DNA from: Flammulina velutipes
Lineage: Eukaryota; Basidiomycota; Agaricomycetes; Agaricales; Physalacriaceae
Reading direction: 5' to 3'
DNA length: 64,000 nucleotides
Assembly: GCA_011800155.1 (NCBI GenBank)
Contig: CM022378.1
Span: forward strand, 434,001-498,000
Below, in pieces: positions 9,445 through 22,900 of the stretch. The notes beneath the pieces are model-generated. The model was not told the DNA's origin and ran no database searches. It was given only the letters and a program-made list of their open reading frames with translations. The translations under genes and the position numbers were made by a program. Within the stretch, counting starts at the first letter, position 1. Each line of letters begins with the position of its first letter.

Positions 9445-12400
9445 TTACATATCAGACGGTGTATAGCAAAGGGCCCAGTCAGTGCCTAATCTGGCTTTGG
9501 AGAAATCAATACGAACAGAGCCTTGGGCAGAGATGATAAGAGATGTATAGGGTCTGCACAAAACATCACGGAACTCGAGGGGAAGCCACATGAGTCTTGA
9601 ACGACTTTTGGAGCTGGAGGGGCACACAATCCAACCACTTTCATCAACCTCCCATGATGATAGGGTAGATATAGTGTGCTGATCATTCTGAGTGCTGGAG
9701 GATATGTCTTGTGGTTGGGAGATAGTAACAGGGGATGAGTCTGTGGAAATTTGGTGCATTACCAATTCTATGGCTTGCCTGACATGCCATACACGTAGTG
9801 TGTTGTCAAATGATCCAGAGACAATGTAAGAGCCATCAGATGAGAATGCCACAGAGGTGACACATTCTGTATGACCATTCATAGTTGCTAGCTCTGTGCC
9901 AGACTTTGCATCCCATACACACACTGTCTTGTCATCTGATCCAGAGACAATGTGAGAGCAATCAGGTGAGAATGCCACAGATCTGACCCCCAATTTGTGA
10001 CCATGCATAGTTGCCAGCTCTGTGCCAGACTTTGCATCCCATACACGCACTGTCTTGTCACCTGATCCAGAGACAATGTGAGAGCCATCAGGTGAGAATG
10101 CCACAGATGTGACCCAATCTGTATGACCATTCATAGTTGCCAGCTCTGTGCCAGACTTTGCATCCCATACACGCACTGTCTTGTCACCTGATCCAGAGAC
10201 AATGTGAGAGCCATCAGGTGAGAATGCCACAGATGTGACCCAATCTGTATGACCATTCATAGTTGCCAGCTCTGTGCCAGACTTTGCATCCCATACACAC
10301 ACTGTCTCGCCACCTGATCCAGAGACAATGTGAGAGCCATCAGGTGAGAATGCCACTGAGCTGACCCCCAATTTGTGACCATGCATAGTTGCCAGCTCTG
10401 TGCCAGACTTTGCATCCCATACACGCACTGTCTTGTCACCTGATCCAGAGACAATGTGAGAGCCATCAGGTGAGAATGCCACAGATGTGACCCAATCTGT
10501 ATGACCATTCATAGTTGCCAGCTCTGTGCCAGACTTTGCATCCCATACACACACTGTCTCGCCACCTGATCCAGAGACAATGTGAGAGCCATCAGGTGAG
10601 AATGCCACTGAGCTGACATAACTTGTGTGACCATTCATAGTTGACAGCTCTGTGCCAGACTTTGCATCCCATATACGCACTGTGCTGTCACTTGATCCAG
10701 AGACAATGCGAGAGCCATCAGGTGAGAATGCCACAGAGTTGACCCATTCTGTGTGACCATGCATAGTTGCCAGCTCTGTGCCAGACTTTGCATCCCATAT
10801 ACGCACTGTGCTGTCACCTGATCCAGAGACAATGTGAGAGTCATCAGGTGAGAATGCCACAGAGGTGACACAATTTGTGTGACCATGCATAGTTGCCAGC
10901 TCTGTGCCAGACTTTGCATCCCATATACGCACTGTGCTGTCACCTGATCCAGAGACAATGTAAGAGCTATCAGGTAAGAATGCCACAGAGTTAACCCATT
11001 CTGTGTGACCATGCATAGTTGCCAGCTCTGTGCCAGACTTTGCATCCCATATACGCACTGTGCTGTCACCTGATCCAGAGACAATGTGAGAGCTATCAGG
11101 TGAGAATGCCACAGAGTTGACCCAATCTGTGTGACCATGCATAGTTGCCAGCTCTGTGCCAGACTTTGCATCCCATACACGCACTGTATTGTCAAATGAT
11201 CCAGAGACAATGTGAGAGTCATCAGGTGAGAATGCCACAGAGGTGACACAATTTGTATGACCATTCATAGTTGCCAGCTCTGTGCCAGACTTTGCATCCC
11301 ATACACGCACTGTCTTGTCACCTGATCCAGAGACAATGTGAGAGCCATCAGGTGAGAATGCCACAGATCTGATCCCATCTGTGTGACCATTCATAGTTGC
11401 CAGCTCTGTGCCAGACTTTGCATCCCATACACGCACTGTCCTGTCACCTGATCCAGAGACAATACAAGAGCCATCAGGTGAAAATGTCACAGTGTTGACT
11501 CCTGAGAACACTGATATTGTCATTAGTACTGAACTTGAGATATTATTTATATCTCCTGAAAAGGACAACATAGGTATAAGAGAAAACCTCTTACTCCAGT
11601 CAAGATAGAATATTGATTTCCTATCATATGCCGCAAGAGTAGACAGATAGAGATGAGGTGTAGAAAGAGATGCTTGACTACTTGCAAACTTTGCTGCCAA
11701 TATGCCTAGGTCTTTGATGTAACCAACAATATCATTCTGTACCAAACTCTGCTATAAAATCAAAGATCAATCAGTATGTTATTATATCACAAGTTTTACC
11801 AAACACACCTTGACAAGCCACTGCTCAACTGATATCATTAGATCATTGCACTCACTCCTTGCACCAATAAGGTTCATAACCTCTATCCAAAATAGACTTT
11901 TGGTATTACAGAACTTCTTGACATCCTGATAGAGATTGAAATCCTCTGATTCACATTTTACTAGATGATGTGTCCAGTGTTGTGAACTGTATCGTAGAGA
12001 TGGAGAGATATTCTTCTCAATCTGAGACTTGAGATTAGGAACCTCTTTATCTAGAAGAAATGAAGAAGGATGACTGCACATGTTGAATTTAAGACCTTGC
12101 ATGATATTAAAACATGCATGTGCAAGAGTTGCATGGTGAGAGGATTTGTAGCAAGTCAAGTCCATTGTTGAACCTTCAATGTGAGACCTTTCTGGGTTAC
12201 ACATAAAGTCAAAGAATGATTGGTGATACCAATAGATGCACCTATCGTGTTTTGACACATAGAGAACAGCATGGAGATTTCCAACAACATCTTTGACTAT
12301 ATCCTGATCAATGTCCAAATCAGAGAGCAGTGCACTGACTACTGCGGGAGATATAGGCTCTTCTGCACAAAGGATTGTATGAATAATGGCCAAACGTGCA

Positions 12401-14590
12401 CACTGAATGGATTCCCCAAGAGAAAGAAGGGCAGCTTGCAGGATCTGACTATATAGTTGATCTATCAACAAGGCCTCAACACTCTCTGACAGTGTGGGCC
12501 ATGCATTAAGCAAGGTGTCTAGTCGCTTTTTCTGCTCCCGCGGTCTAAGGGTAGCTGGCGATATGAACCTAACTGCTGTAGCGGCATAGATGAAAAGACC
12601 TCTAGCCTGACGTCCCAGCTCTTTGAGCTGTGGCTTGTCACTCAGAGTAGGAAGCGACACCATCATAAATGTCAAGATGTCACTCTGTACATCCTCTGGC
12701 TTGACTTCATGAAGATGGCAAACCACCTCTGGCTGGAAGCCATTACAGTATGCAACAATCTTTGGATCTGGACGACTCGTCACAAGGAACTTGAGTCCTC
12801 GCAGGTGCCCTTCCTCTACCATCTCAAGCAGGTCTTTCAAGAACTGCGACCCCCCATCATTCTCATCCAAGGCATCAACAATGATGAGCTGAGGAGGAAT
12901 GTCAGATGGGCGCTTGGACCCCGATTTGTGCCACGGCCCAACAAGCAGCTCCTTCATCTGCCTGCTGGAAACATCGACAGCATCAAAGTCTGCGTCAAGA
13001 AGCTTTTCGGCGTATGAACGGGAACGTCGAGCAAGTTGGTAGACAATGGTAGGGATGATGTATTTACGACGGCGGGCATCTTCGATCTGCCGAGAACAGA
13101 AGAAGGAAGCGGCGAGGATGACATCTCGATTGTCCTGGCCCATCTCTTCCACTCGCTGACAGATGGAGTAGGCAATGGTGGATTTCCCTGTCCCGGCCAT
13201 GCCATTCAACCAGTAGACAGGTGCACTTGTACTGTTCTTCGCCCATTCGAGGATTGCGTCGATAATGGCGGTGCGAGTGCCCGGTGTACATGGTTGCCGG
13301 GTCAGTGTCGTCGAGTCAAGGTCGGCGTTGTAGACTGCTTGTCGGGAACGGGGCCAGGAGTCAAGATGCAACTTCTTGAGGGAGTTGAAAACCTTGTCCG
13401 TCTTTCGTTCGATACTTAGAGAGATATCAATCTGCAAGTACTGTGATCAGCTATCAAGTTATTTGAGAATTATAGTACACACATGAAAGTCCTTGGCGCA
13501 TTCATCGAGTCGCTTGAAGATTTCTTTGACGATCTTTTTATCCTCATTGCTCTCCAAGATTCGTGTCCAGACAGTGCGCCTTGACATCTCGTCGAGCTTC
13601 AATAGCTGCGTAATGAGAGTCCTGCGTGTTTGCCATTGAGTGGGAAATACTCTCTTGACAGCTGAAGAACGCACCCAGCAAACCTCCGATTCCGTTCTTG
13701 CGGGACTCCGTCATTGTCGCCTTTGAGTAATGCGGCATCGACAGTCTCCAGGCGGTTCCTCGTCTGAGTGGCAAGGTTGCGTATGTCGTCCTGGTTATCG
13801 CCGACCGCCTAGGGATTGGGTCATCAAGGCAGTTCACCACAATAGAATTTTGCACGTACATTTCCAATATCGATCAGTCTGTTGAGCGCCCCCACAGGAA
13901 GCTTTGCTGGAGTCCCATCGAGCAAGCCTTCTGCGTTTTTCAAGATGAGCTGCAAGCCATCCCAGGCGAGCTTGGCCGGTGCAGCAATCCGCGATCTAGC
14001 GCGATCTTAATCATATGTGTCAGTCTTTACTTGTACCAACGAGATGACAGCTTACCTCCAGCGCGAACACCATCGCTCGAGGTTGTTGCCTCGGAAACGG
14101 GGAGGGCGCTAGGGGATGGACCACTGGCAGGCGGACGATCTTGTAATGTGTATGTCAGCCTCTACGATGCAAATTAGATATCTGCCGTCAACTTACTTTC
14201 ATCGCGAACAGTGTCGTTCGAAGAAGTTGGCTGGGAAGCGGGGTGGGCGGATGGATCAGGCGCTGTAGTGGCAGCGCCTCCTTGGGGAATATTCCCTACA
14301 GATGCTGTCAATCAAATGGATTCCCACGACAGATACCCCAGCTTACCTTCATAAATACGAACAGAATGGTCTCCGGGACCGGCGATAGGAATCGAACTAG
14401 ATGCTGGAAGATCGTTGCCTCTTTGCGAAGGACCACCAGGCTGCGAAGCAGCAGAGTTCCTGCTGCTGCTCACTTGCTCTGGTGTGTTCGCCCGCGAGGC
14501 AGAACGGGAGCGACCCGTGAATTTTCCGAGAAAGTTCTTCAACTTGTTGCGAATCTTTTGAGGCTTGGGTTCAGTGCGATGCGTGGACAT
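9445..14590 (-). CDS. NLR1: NACHT-WD40 STAND receptor
   Basis: Eight exons on the minus strand: 14590-14347, 14295-14197, 14139-14056, 14005-13860, 13808-13675, 13621-13483, 13431-11809 and 11751-9445, giving 1591 aa with all phases consistent. Residues 1-142 are Ser/Pro-rich and probably disordered; 143-282 are helical (GLLDGTPAKLPVGALNRLI). The NACHT ATPase follows, with Walker A GMAGTGKST near 359, Walker B LIIVDALDEN near 464 and FLVTSRPDP near 500. Fourteen nearly identical 42-aa WD40 repeats occupy about 906-1493, enough for two seven-bladed propellers. A conserved tail (GWIVC, RLMWLP, LGTDWALCY) ends the protein. Family members are cytosolic signal-transducing ATPases, some controlling non-self recognition in fungi. 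The start was chosen by conservation of MST in all three genes. No break was seen. Confidence 0.92.
9742..11505 (-). repeat. 126-bp WD40 tandem repeats of NLR1 (14 units)
   Basis: Fourteen 42-codon units with the core SVAFSPDGSHIVSGS...TVRVWDAKSGTELATM.GH. Differences between units concentrate at the two residues after GHT, the residue after V at the start of the next unit, and the residues around SGSxDx. The pair of units coding for repeats 8-9 is repeated almost unchanged at 10 and 12, indicating recent shuffling within the array. Confidence 0.9.
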
Positions 14591-15919
14591 GATGATAGCG
14601 TGAGGCAAAAATGCGTGGGAATGTGATAGCTTTGCCAGGTGAGGATAAGTCACGAGCCAATGCATCGGCTGAAGAACGGTGTGAACCTTGTGAGCATTGT
14701 ATTACACCTAGGCGCCGTAGAGGAACGGCGATCACTGCCTGCTTCGCGCGCCAACCAAATTGCTGATAGAGCTCGGTCCCAATATCGCTTTGGCCAGGGA
14801 GAGTGTCTTCATGTCGGTAATCCTAGAGGATAGAGAAATACCCCCAGACCGGCAACAAGAGGATCCGCACACATGTCTCTTATTGACGCAAATTCTGCGA
14901 ATGACAATGGTAGCTCTATTCCACTCCAAAGTAAGTATACGACGATGTCAAGTACATCGTCCGTCACCAAGATCTCGCAGATAAGCGCGACTGCTACTAC
15001 TGGGAACCGCCTATCCTTGTGTGATTAGCGAAGAACTCGATGTGAGGTATTGTGGACGTACCTCTCTCGCACATTCGATGACTGAGTTCCTACTGCTGAT
15101 CAGCGTCGAGCAGTCTACGATCGTAGGATTTCTAGAACTGAAATGGTCAATAAACTGTCACAAAAGTGACAAGCGACATACGCCTAGAGTCTGAGCTCTT
15201 CCATCCTCTCTGCGTCCCTCTCCCTATCACCATCCTCCACCCGATCCCAGTTTTCCGCATTCAAAAGCATCCCCTCGCGCCAAGGGATGACCCCATCCAG
15301 TCAGTCGAGCCTCAAACTCGAACGTAGCGGGGCAGGACAGGGACAAACACACAGTCGTGCGCCGTACGTATTGGCAGTATTCACCGGTTCGTTGTAGGTT
15401 ACAGTCGTTCGTGGAAGATGGCGTCGAAGTACCATGTCGGCGCTACAGATGGAGAAGACGGGCGACGCGTGGACGGCCAATCCGCTTATGAACGCGTGCG
15501 CTGATACTGCGTATGTGATTTAACAAAGTTATCAACGTGGAAGAGTGGATCCGGAAGGGAAAGCTTCCCAAGCGCCTCTCACGAGACCGCGCTTCCGTAT
15601 GCCGGGATTCAAAGAGTCCAAGGGGGGAGAATATGCAGCCGAAGTGGTAGCATTGATTTATTCGTTGGACGACGGCGAAATCGACTTCCCAGCAACGAGA
15701 ACGGTCCCGATCCGTACATTGTGGCGAACAGTATAGTGTACGTCGGCGCAGGTCACGTCGTCCTTGAGCGAATGTACATTCTGTACATGATGGTTTAAAA
15801 GCAGGTTTGAAGAATAGCGGCTAGCTCCGGCCCGTTGACCAACTCTTGCTTTTGACCATCACTGTCTACTATGGCGCCAATACATTCACAACATCCTCCC
15901 AAGCGTGATGGAAGCCATA
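14591..15919. other. Region upstream of NLR1, no recognised gene
   Basis: Presumably includes the NLR1 promoter close to 14600-14700, though no TATA or other box can be named with confidence. A 63-codon plus frame at 15545-15736 (starting MDPEGKASQA) has no recognisable motif. An intron-like gtaagt at about 14930 follows a short open frame on the plus strand. Nothing here can be supported as a gene. Confidence 0.35.
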
Positions 15920-17160
15920 CAACGTTTCCAAGCTCCAACGCTGGATGTACCAACGCCTGAATGATTGTTTGCCTCGGACTTCCACGTCCCCTTCCAACCA
16001 CCATGTCCACATCGACTCGGACCCCCCACCTGTAATCGGGCATCTTATTCTCGTTGGCCGTCGCCTCACCGATACCGGACTCTGTGACCCGCTTTACCTC
16101 AAAGTCCCTACCCATATTGCCACCTAGGAATCAAGTATCTCGCCTTTCTGGGATTCGCCATCCTGAACCACGTCGAACGAAAATCCAATAGTCCCGGAGA
16201 AGCCTCTGAGGATCCCTCGGAGCCTTTCGAGGGTATCTTTTATTTCTTCGTACCAAATAAAAACGACACTGGTATGTCTTAAACCTGTGCTTGGCCTTCG
16301 CTGACGTTTCCGAAGAGTTATCGTCAATACTGAGTGTATGCAGCGAACGAACAGATTCCCTGGGGTCTTCAACAGAGTTTCTTACTGAGGTTAAGAAACC
16401 TGTTCATTCGCTCGCAGCGCCCCGCCAGATATCTGTCAAGCGGCCCATACTTTCCGGCAGCAGCGAGGTAAATGCGATTCCACACGAGGTCAACGATACA
16501 TCGCTGACTTCAAGTGCAGTGGTTTGATAACATGTTTAAAACCCGTCGCTCCGACAAGTTTGGCGCCGAATTCAGCGAGCTCCATCCAGACGACCTCCAT
16601 GACATCGACGATGTGCGCGACGACGTCCTCCTAAGCAATCATCTGCAAGCTTAAAGGCAATCTCTCCTCGCTGCGGTGCTAAGGTATGTTTATTTATGTC
16701 TCCAATCCCATTTAACTTACTCATGAATTTCAAGACTCCCAACCCCGCTCTCCGGAAGACAGACAATGTCATCGAAGACTATACGGACACCCATACCCGC
16801 ACCTCCTCCAGACCTCTCACGCTTCACGCTCCCCTCGTTCAGCATGAATATTATATGGAGATCGTCTGGAAGGGATGGTCGGGAGCCTCGATGAGGCGAC
16901 ATTTTCGTCTGCACTACGTGTACGGCGCGGTGGGCCGATTCACTGAGCCGTTCATGCAGCGGGGTCGGTTGGTCCGGGAAAAGGCGAAGAAGCTGTAGAC
17001 GCTGAGGCTCTGACCATCGACGAAGATGAAGACGTTCCGATCGCGGACGAGTTGATGACGAAGTTCTCTAAGCGCGAGGCTCAGGAACAGGAGGTCGGGA
17101 CGCAGGAGAGATTTCCGAGAGAATGGAGGGATGGCGTCAGGACATGGGTTTCATTCCCCG
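15920..17160 (+). pseudogene. HNH-nuclease-like gene, broken copy A
   Basis: Decayed exons can be followed: one around YLAFLGFAILNHV to GIFYFFVPN (16140-16271), then an intron. The next carries the nuclease-like stretch PPDICQAAHTF (about 16419-16451), reached only after a frame change. The next reads DNMFKTRRSDKFGAEFSEL to DIDDVRDDVLLSNHLQ (16525-16651) and then hits a TAA stop where copy D has an open HAQRQSLLAAVLK. The last encodes TPNPALRKTD to YVYGAVGRFTEPFMQRGR (16735-16998). The order C..T...PDIC..AH, then DI.DVRNGI..N..LH and KTPN.AL matches the HNH_2-type nuclease family common in Agaricomycetes; that identification is from memory of the family, not a search. Confidence 0.5.
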
Positions 17161-17179
17161 TCTCCTTCGCCGTCTGTGA

Positions 17180-18290
17180 ATCTTTCGGAGGGTATGTAGT
17201 ACCAAATAAACCCGACGCTGGTATGTCTTGAAGTCTGTGACTGGCCTTCACTCACGTTTTTGTAGAGTCATCTCGCGCCATCGTCAATCCCGAGCGTGTC
17301 CAACGAGCGAATGGATTCCCTGAGTCCCACGCAGAGTTTCTTGATGAGGTCAAGAGGCTGGATCCCGTCTGCCTATTCACTCACGCCCCGCCAGATATTT
17401 GTCGCGTATTTCCTCCCACGCACGGGGAAGCGAGGTAAGTACGATACCACACGAGCTCAACGATACATCACTGACTTTAAGTGTAGTGGTTCCATGACAT
17501 GGTGGAAAATCGTCGCTCAAACGAGTTTGGCGCCGAATTCAACGGCCTCCAAGACATCGACGATGTACGCAACGGCATCCTTCAAAACAATCATCTGCAC
17601 ATTCAAAGTCAATCTCTCCTCGCTGCGGTGCTGAAGGTATATTTTACTTCCATCTTCAGTCCCCTCCAAATTACTGATGAACCCCAAGACTCCCACCCCC
17701 GCTCTCCGAACAGACGGCGTCATTGAAGACTCTATGGGCATCTGTACCCGTCCCTCCTGCAAGCTCCTCGCACCGCGCGCTACACGTTCACATGGCTCGT
17801 TCGTGATGAATATCTACAGGGTTATATGGAGAGCCTCTTGATGGAATGCTCGGGAATTCAGATACGACGTTTCCGTCTGTACGTCTTTTTCGGCGCGACG
17901 GCGCTCGAGCGTTGGGGCCGAAACGCTGAGCCGTTCATGCAGCGGGGTCTCTCGCTGACGTTGGTTTGGACGAAGGCGAAGGAGGTGTACAAAGCTGAGG
18001 TTCCGACAGATGATGAAGATGGAAGATGTTCCGATCGCAGACGATGATGATAGTACTCGCCCACGGCTCGAAGCGCGAGGTTCTGGAGAAGGCGGGTTCG
18101 TTGTGGAGGGATAGGTTGGAGAAATGGTGTAATGACATGGGCTTCATTCGCCGGCTCCCTCACGGCCTCGCCATAACCAAGTGCGGAGGAGCAGGAGAAG
18201 GTCGGAGGAGCAGGATATAGCTCAGCCTGACGAGATTGACCCCGAGCTGGGTCCAGCTGGCATTTTCGACGCGTTAACGCCATACACCCT
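17180..18290 (+). pseudogene. HNH-nuclease-like gene, broken copy B
   Basis: The best preserved middle part of the family. SSRAIVNPERVQRANGF leads to EFLDEVKRLDPVCLFTHA and PPDICR (17272-17434), then an intron ending tgtag. WFHDMVENRRSNEFGAEF to DIDDVRNGILQNNHLH (about 17487-17600) follows, then SLLAAVLK, an intron, and TPTPAL. The usual His after PDIC is lost (RVFPPTHG), and the last exon shifts frame around 17700-17830, although FGATALERWGRNAEPFMQRG is still legible at 17890-17945. It lies directly behind copy A, so the family duplicated in tandem. Not expected to make a working enzyme. Confidence 0.5.
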
Positions 18291-18562
18291 CACGCATCGA
18301 TAATACTCAAGCCGTCTCCGATTTCAAACCCTTTCCTATCCGTAGACTCATTCACTCGTTCTCCGCGCATTGAAGACCAGTTCGGAGCCAGATGCACTCA
18401 CTGGTACGCGCGGTATCGTCTGGACAGGATATTCGGGAGCTCCGACAAGGCGATGATGGTGCTTGAGTGATGGAGCCGACTCGGAAAAGCTGAGCCAAGG
18501 GATCGGTACTAGTTTCTGCTAGTCTGGAAGATGGAGGAGACATAGGTGCATGCAACTGCGCA
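18291..18562 (+). repeat. Diverged module sequence after HNH copy B
   Basis: Aligns with 39060-39311 with many substitutions and indels. It contains coding-like text RSPRIEDQFGARCT that is also found at about 39107-39150. No intact gene. Its divergence contrasts sharply with the near-identical tract that starts at 18563. Confidence 0.5.
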
Positions 18563-19944
18563 GGATCCAACGGACGACCGTTTTGGATGTCCCAATGCGA
18601 TGAACGCATTATCACGATGGAGGCATTATCGCAAGGCGGTTGATGAAGAGGTTTACATGCAGCTCGAAACGCAAGACTCGGGAGGATTAGTGGTTAGAAT
18701 GGTTGGTTAGTTCGTTCAATATTACTATGGCCCTTTTACTCGCCACCCTATAGTTTTTGGTTCATGGGCGTCTCGACCAGTCCGCATACCGTCGCCTGGC
18801 ATTATATCGCTCCTCTAGCATCGCACGTGTATAGAGATGCCGATTTCTGCAAGTTTCCGTAGCACACGAGCGCAGAGGACTTTGATTCAACCCTCCCTGA
18901 TAGTAAAGTATGTATTTACTCCATCTCCTATGCCTCAAATACTAACGATGTGATTTAGGATCCATCCCCGTGATGAATGTCAATGGATACAGCCTGAGTC
19001 CGCGAATTGACCGACTCGCGAGCGCGTGCCCAAGACATACGGTCTCGGTTATCACAAGTCCCGTAGACTTGCTTGTCATTTTCCGAGCTGCATGACAAGG
19101 AAGCTATTTGGCGTTGCGAAATTGACCCCTTGGGAAACCGATCATCGTTTTCTCTTGGTTGGTACGAACATCGGCTGGACGATACGATTTTGGACATGGA
19201 CTCAAAGGTATGAGGCCCTCATTTCGGTTCGAAGCAGAGGCTGATATTTGTTTAGGAAACTGACGAAAGCTTGCCCATCGTTACTTATTACACAGTGGAC
19301 TCGCCTGTGTCAAATTGCCTCTGAATCATAACGGAGACGTCAGCCATCTTGTATGAGAGCACGTACGTCCAACAGTGATCTCTCGTCCATTGTTTCTGAC
19401 GGGCTCGTATTTAGGGACCCAAATTCACCATCAAGACAACACCTCTGGCGTACTACTAGGTGCACCCGACTCGGAAGAGACGCTCGAGGTCGTCGACACC
19501 TGTAGCCATAGTCTAGCTATTGGCCCGGGCGCCACTTGCCAAACACCGATTCAAAATTATAAACTTTCAAACAATGGCCCAGCGAGCTCCAGACATCATC
19601 CACGCAACTACATCCTCCATTCACACTCGGGCATGGCTGTCGATTCTGAAGGAAGGAGGTATCGTCTGGACTGTCGACGGAATTTTGGGAGCGGCCATGC
19701 CGTTTGCACCTATATGTATGGTGCGACGATTTGAGCAGTGGGATTGAACCATTGAGCCGCTCATATTCATTCGAACGTGATGGTCGGGAGGCGTTCTGTT
19801 TACCGTATAGAATGTACGAGTTTGTTGTTAGCGCTAGAAATTAGCCGTCGGCCGTTTTTGGCATCTCTCTTTCTTGCCATGATCCATCATCAACTATGTT
19901 CTTGATACCAGCTTCACGCCTTGTAAACAACTAGTTCTGCAACC
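18563..19944 (+). repeat. Near-identical 1.38-kb tract, first copy
   Basis: Matches 39312-40693 at a constant offset of 20,749 bp with no indel. The only difference I found is T at 18894 versus G at 39643. Intron-like blocks lie at 18909-18959, 19207-19254 and 19363-19414, but the frames between them contain stops (for example after LLVIFRAA) and no coherent protein can be read. It is therefore a decayed unit recently homogenised between modules, not a conserved gene. Confidence 0.9.
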
Positions 19945-22900
19945 ATACCATTCGTGAACATGCTGCGCGCGCCTTGCTGGTCGAAGAAATCCCTACGAGG
20001 TTTGCTCCCAGTCACGCAGGAGTCAGTTTTACATCTGACGTGTTAATCGTGGTACGTGCAAATCACAGCATCTGGTCCTTCCGCCTCTTTATGAACGCGC
20101 TGCTGACTTTCCTCCCAGCCATCTAGACGTCGTCAGGAGAAAGACTACTATCAAACGAACGAATTACTCGCGATATGTTCATCGGTCGACTATCTTCCCA
20201 AGTTCGACGAGGCATGTCGTGACGGTTTTGCGAGTTGGCGGTTGACTGGGCAATGAGACAGCAAGGAAAGGAAGGAGAGGTGGAGTCGATGGGCATGCAG
20301 CGCTCAGCAACTGCCAGTGGATCTTTTGGTACGTTGGCGAGGATTGGATCATGTACCATTAATCTCAAACACGCATAGTGTTACTTTAAATGCGACGAAG
20401 CATGAACGTTTGAACATAGACATGGACCCTCCGTCAGCCGTCAGCCAGATTGTCGTAAATCCAGCGCATCCTCACGCACCCATAGAGCGAGGTCATCCTC
20501 CATGACGCCTATCCCGTAGGAATTCGTCCAGTGCAAGCGCGGATTCAGCTAAGGGCAGAGGCGCCGAACTGAATGAGTACGTCTCTCTTTCTCTCTCTGT
20601 ACTGAATATCGAATGCCTGACGTGAAACCAACCTAGGTTCATAGCCATATCGTTCCTCCTATCCTCATAGAATGCACCACCGGCATCAATTCGAGGACCA
20701 TGAATGAACACTCCCCACGACCATAACTCAGATCACAGCCAGCTGGGCGAAGAGAATTTAAAAACTGCCAGCAATCAGGTTCAAGGACGCGGAAAACTCC
20801 CTTAATCAATCCAAGCTTCGCTCGAGCCATGCCCGTCATAGACACTGTCCATGAGCTGGTACTTTCGCACACGGATGGACTGGCCGCAACTTTCTCGACT
20901 CGCGTCTTCGCAGCGCACTTTGGATACTCCATCACCACCACGGCCGTGCGAGGGCAGAACAGCGATCACGTAAAATTTTAGCATGCGATGTCGGCGAGCT
21001 TGATAAATAATTCATGTGCGTCTCGCACATTCATCCCTAATACACACTGCTGACCGAGCCTAGATATGAATACGACCATTGCGAATCTGCATACGATGGA
21101 GGCGTCGTTTAAACCGCTCCTCGTTCATTGGCACATCTCGTCTGGTGCTGTCCGTTCATCCACCATACTCGGGCAGTACATGCGGAAGATTTCCCTGACG
21201 CCAAAGGACATGCATCTCCGTCTCATGTGGATCTACAGTACGTCCTCCTATCATCCGCGAGATGGACTGAAATCTGATTAGTATACATGATATTTCAGTG
21301 AACGTCTCATGTTTCCCTACATTATTGTTGCTCGCGATTGATATCGATGGTTGGACAAATCTACGACTCGTACAATTCGTGAGTACTGGTCCTTGTTTCC
21401 CTCTTTCATGGACAGGGAGACGGTCGGGCCACGATGCTGAGCCAAGAGGATTCTCCATTCTTATAACTGCTTGACATTGCAGTGACCAGTTTGCCTGTTC
21501 TTTCGAACGACATCTTCTGCGCGAATGGGCGGATTGTCGAGGGAATGGAATCTGGTCCATACATCCTGGACTTGCTTTTCTCGACACCGATATGCACATC
21601 TCTGGCGAACATGCGGTGCTTTGACTGCCTTGAAAAGTAGAGGATCGTTTCCTCGGTCCCCATGTTTGAGATGGTTGTGAAGGATGGAGCAATCTATGTA
21701 TGTCTTTCAAATTAATGTCCAGGCTACATGGGGCTAACCTCAACCTCATCTAGTTTCGTATACACACATTAGTAGACCCTTCTCTGAAACGGAACGCAGA
21801 GAACCTCCAAGCTACAGTCTCACCACCGTCCATGACGATGTACGCGTCGCACGCGCACCACCAGCCGATCTTCTTCATCCTTGCTGGCATGTCAATGTCA
21901 ACGCCCCTCAACCAGCCAACGTCCTCGACCACTATGAACACTTCGACATAGTATCGCAGTGCATACGACTTCCTCTTCTCCTCCCCCAGAAGGCAACCAC
22001 TCAGAAACACCCCTCCAATGCCAAGATCCCGCGTAAGGACGACGACCTGACCCATTTGTCCCGGCGCACGCGCGCGGGGAGACGAAGACGCGCCAGCCAT
22101 GCTCAATTCCAACGATCTATCTTCTTCCTTTACTCTCCGTCTTCCCCATCGCCCTCGAGCCCGAGCTCAATTCTTACATCTCAAACTGTTTTCATATAGG
22201 CGGGAGATGCTGGGAACGTGGGATGGGAAGACCACCGGCAGACGTGGTGGGTGGATGGTGTCAAAGTGGGCGAAAGGGCATGGTCAAATTCCGTTGTTTG
22301 AGAACTCGATGGATGTGGTTCCTCCGACGATGCAGCGGCAGCAGCAGAGGGTCTATATGGCGCGGGCCTTAAGACATTGAATCGCAGTCACGCCATGCAT
22401 GACGATCCCATGTCGAAGGCAAGACGAAACGACCACGCGAAAGTTCAACTAGGGGAAGAGCCTGGAAGAGATACTAAATGAGAAGGTTTAATGGAGTATG
22501 TCTCTTTTCTCGTCGAATCTCGAATGTCTGATGCTGAAACAACGTAGTTTCATACTCGCACCGCTCCTCCGTCTGTAGTCTTCAAGCTCCCTCGGCGCAG
22601 ACTTCCAGCCTGGACGCCGTTGTTTGTCCTGGGGACACGCTCCGGGTTGAAAGGATGGGGGAGAACCAAAACGACGTTGATATCTTCATCCTGCACCGGG
22701 CTTCGCGATGGGCTGGCAGCCCTGGTTCCAAACAGCCATTGACCGCCCCCGTCGAGGTCGTCGCCGCGTCTATCGTCATCCAGTACTGGGACAAGAGCGA
22801 CAAACATCTGGCCATCTACTGATCAGCTCAGGACGGTTCAACGTATGAAGGAGGGAAATCAATTCATTGGACTCTACATATACACGGGAGACCGATAATA

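Noticed and set aside
9888..11264. Long alternative-frame ORFs repeating LWHSHLMALTLSLDQ on the minus strand inside NLR1
   Set aside because: They are shadows of the 126-bp WD40 period: a frame that is open in one unit stays open in all. The same effect occurs at 53006-53746.
11408..11608. 66-codon plus-strand ORF across the start of the NLR1 WD array
   Set aside because: Antisense shadow of the receptor coding sequence.
19375..19734. 119-codon ORF present twice (also 40124-40483) as evidence of a conserved gene
   Set aside because: The whole 1.38-kb tract is nearly identical, so conservation of the frame carries no information. It crosses an intron-like block ending at 19414.
21750..22380. 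120-codon minus and 93-codon plus ORFs
   Set aside because: The paralogous module 3 sequence (about 42500-42930) does not keep either frame open.
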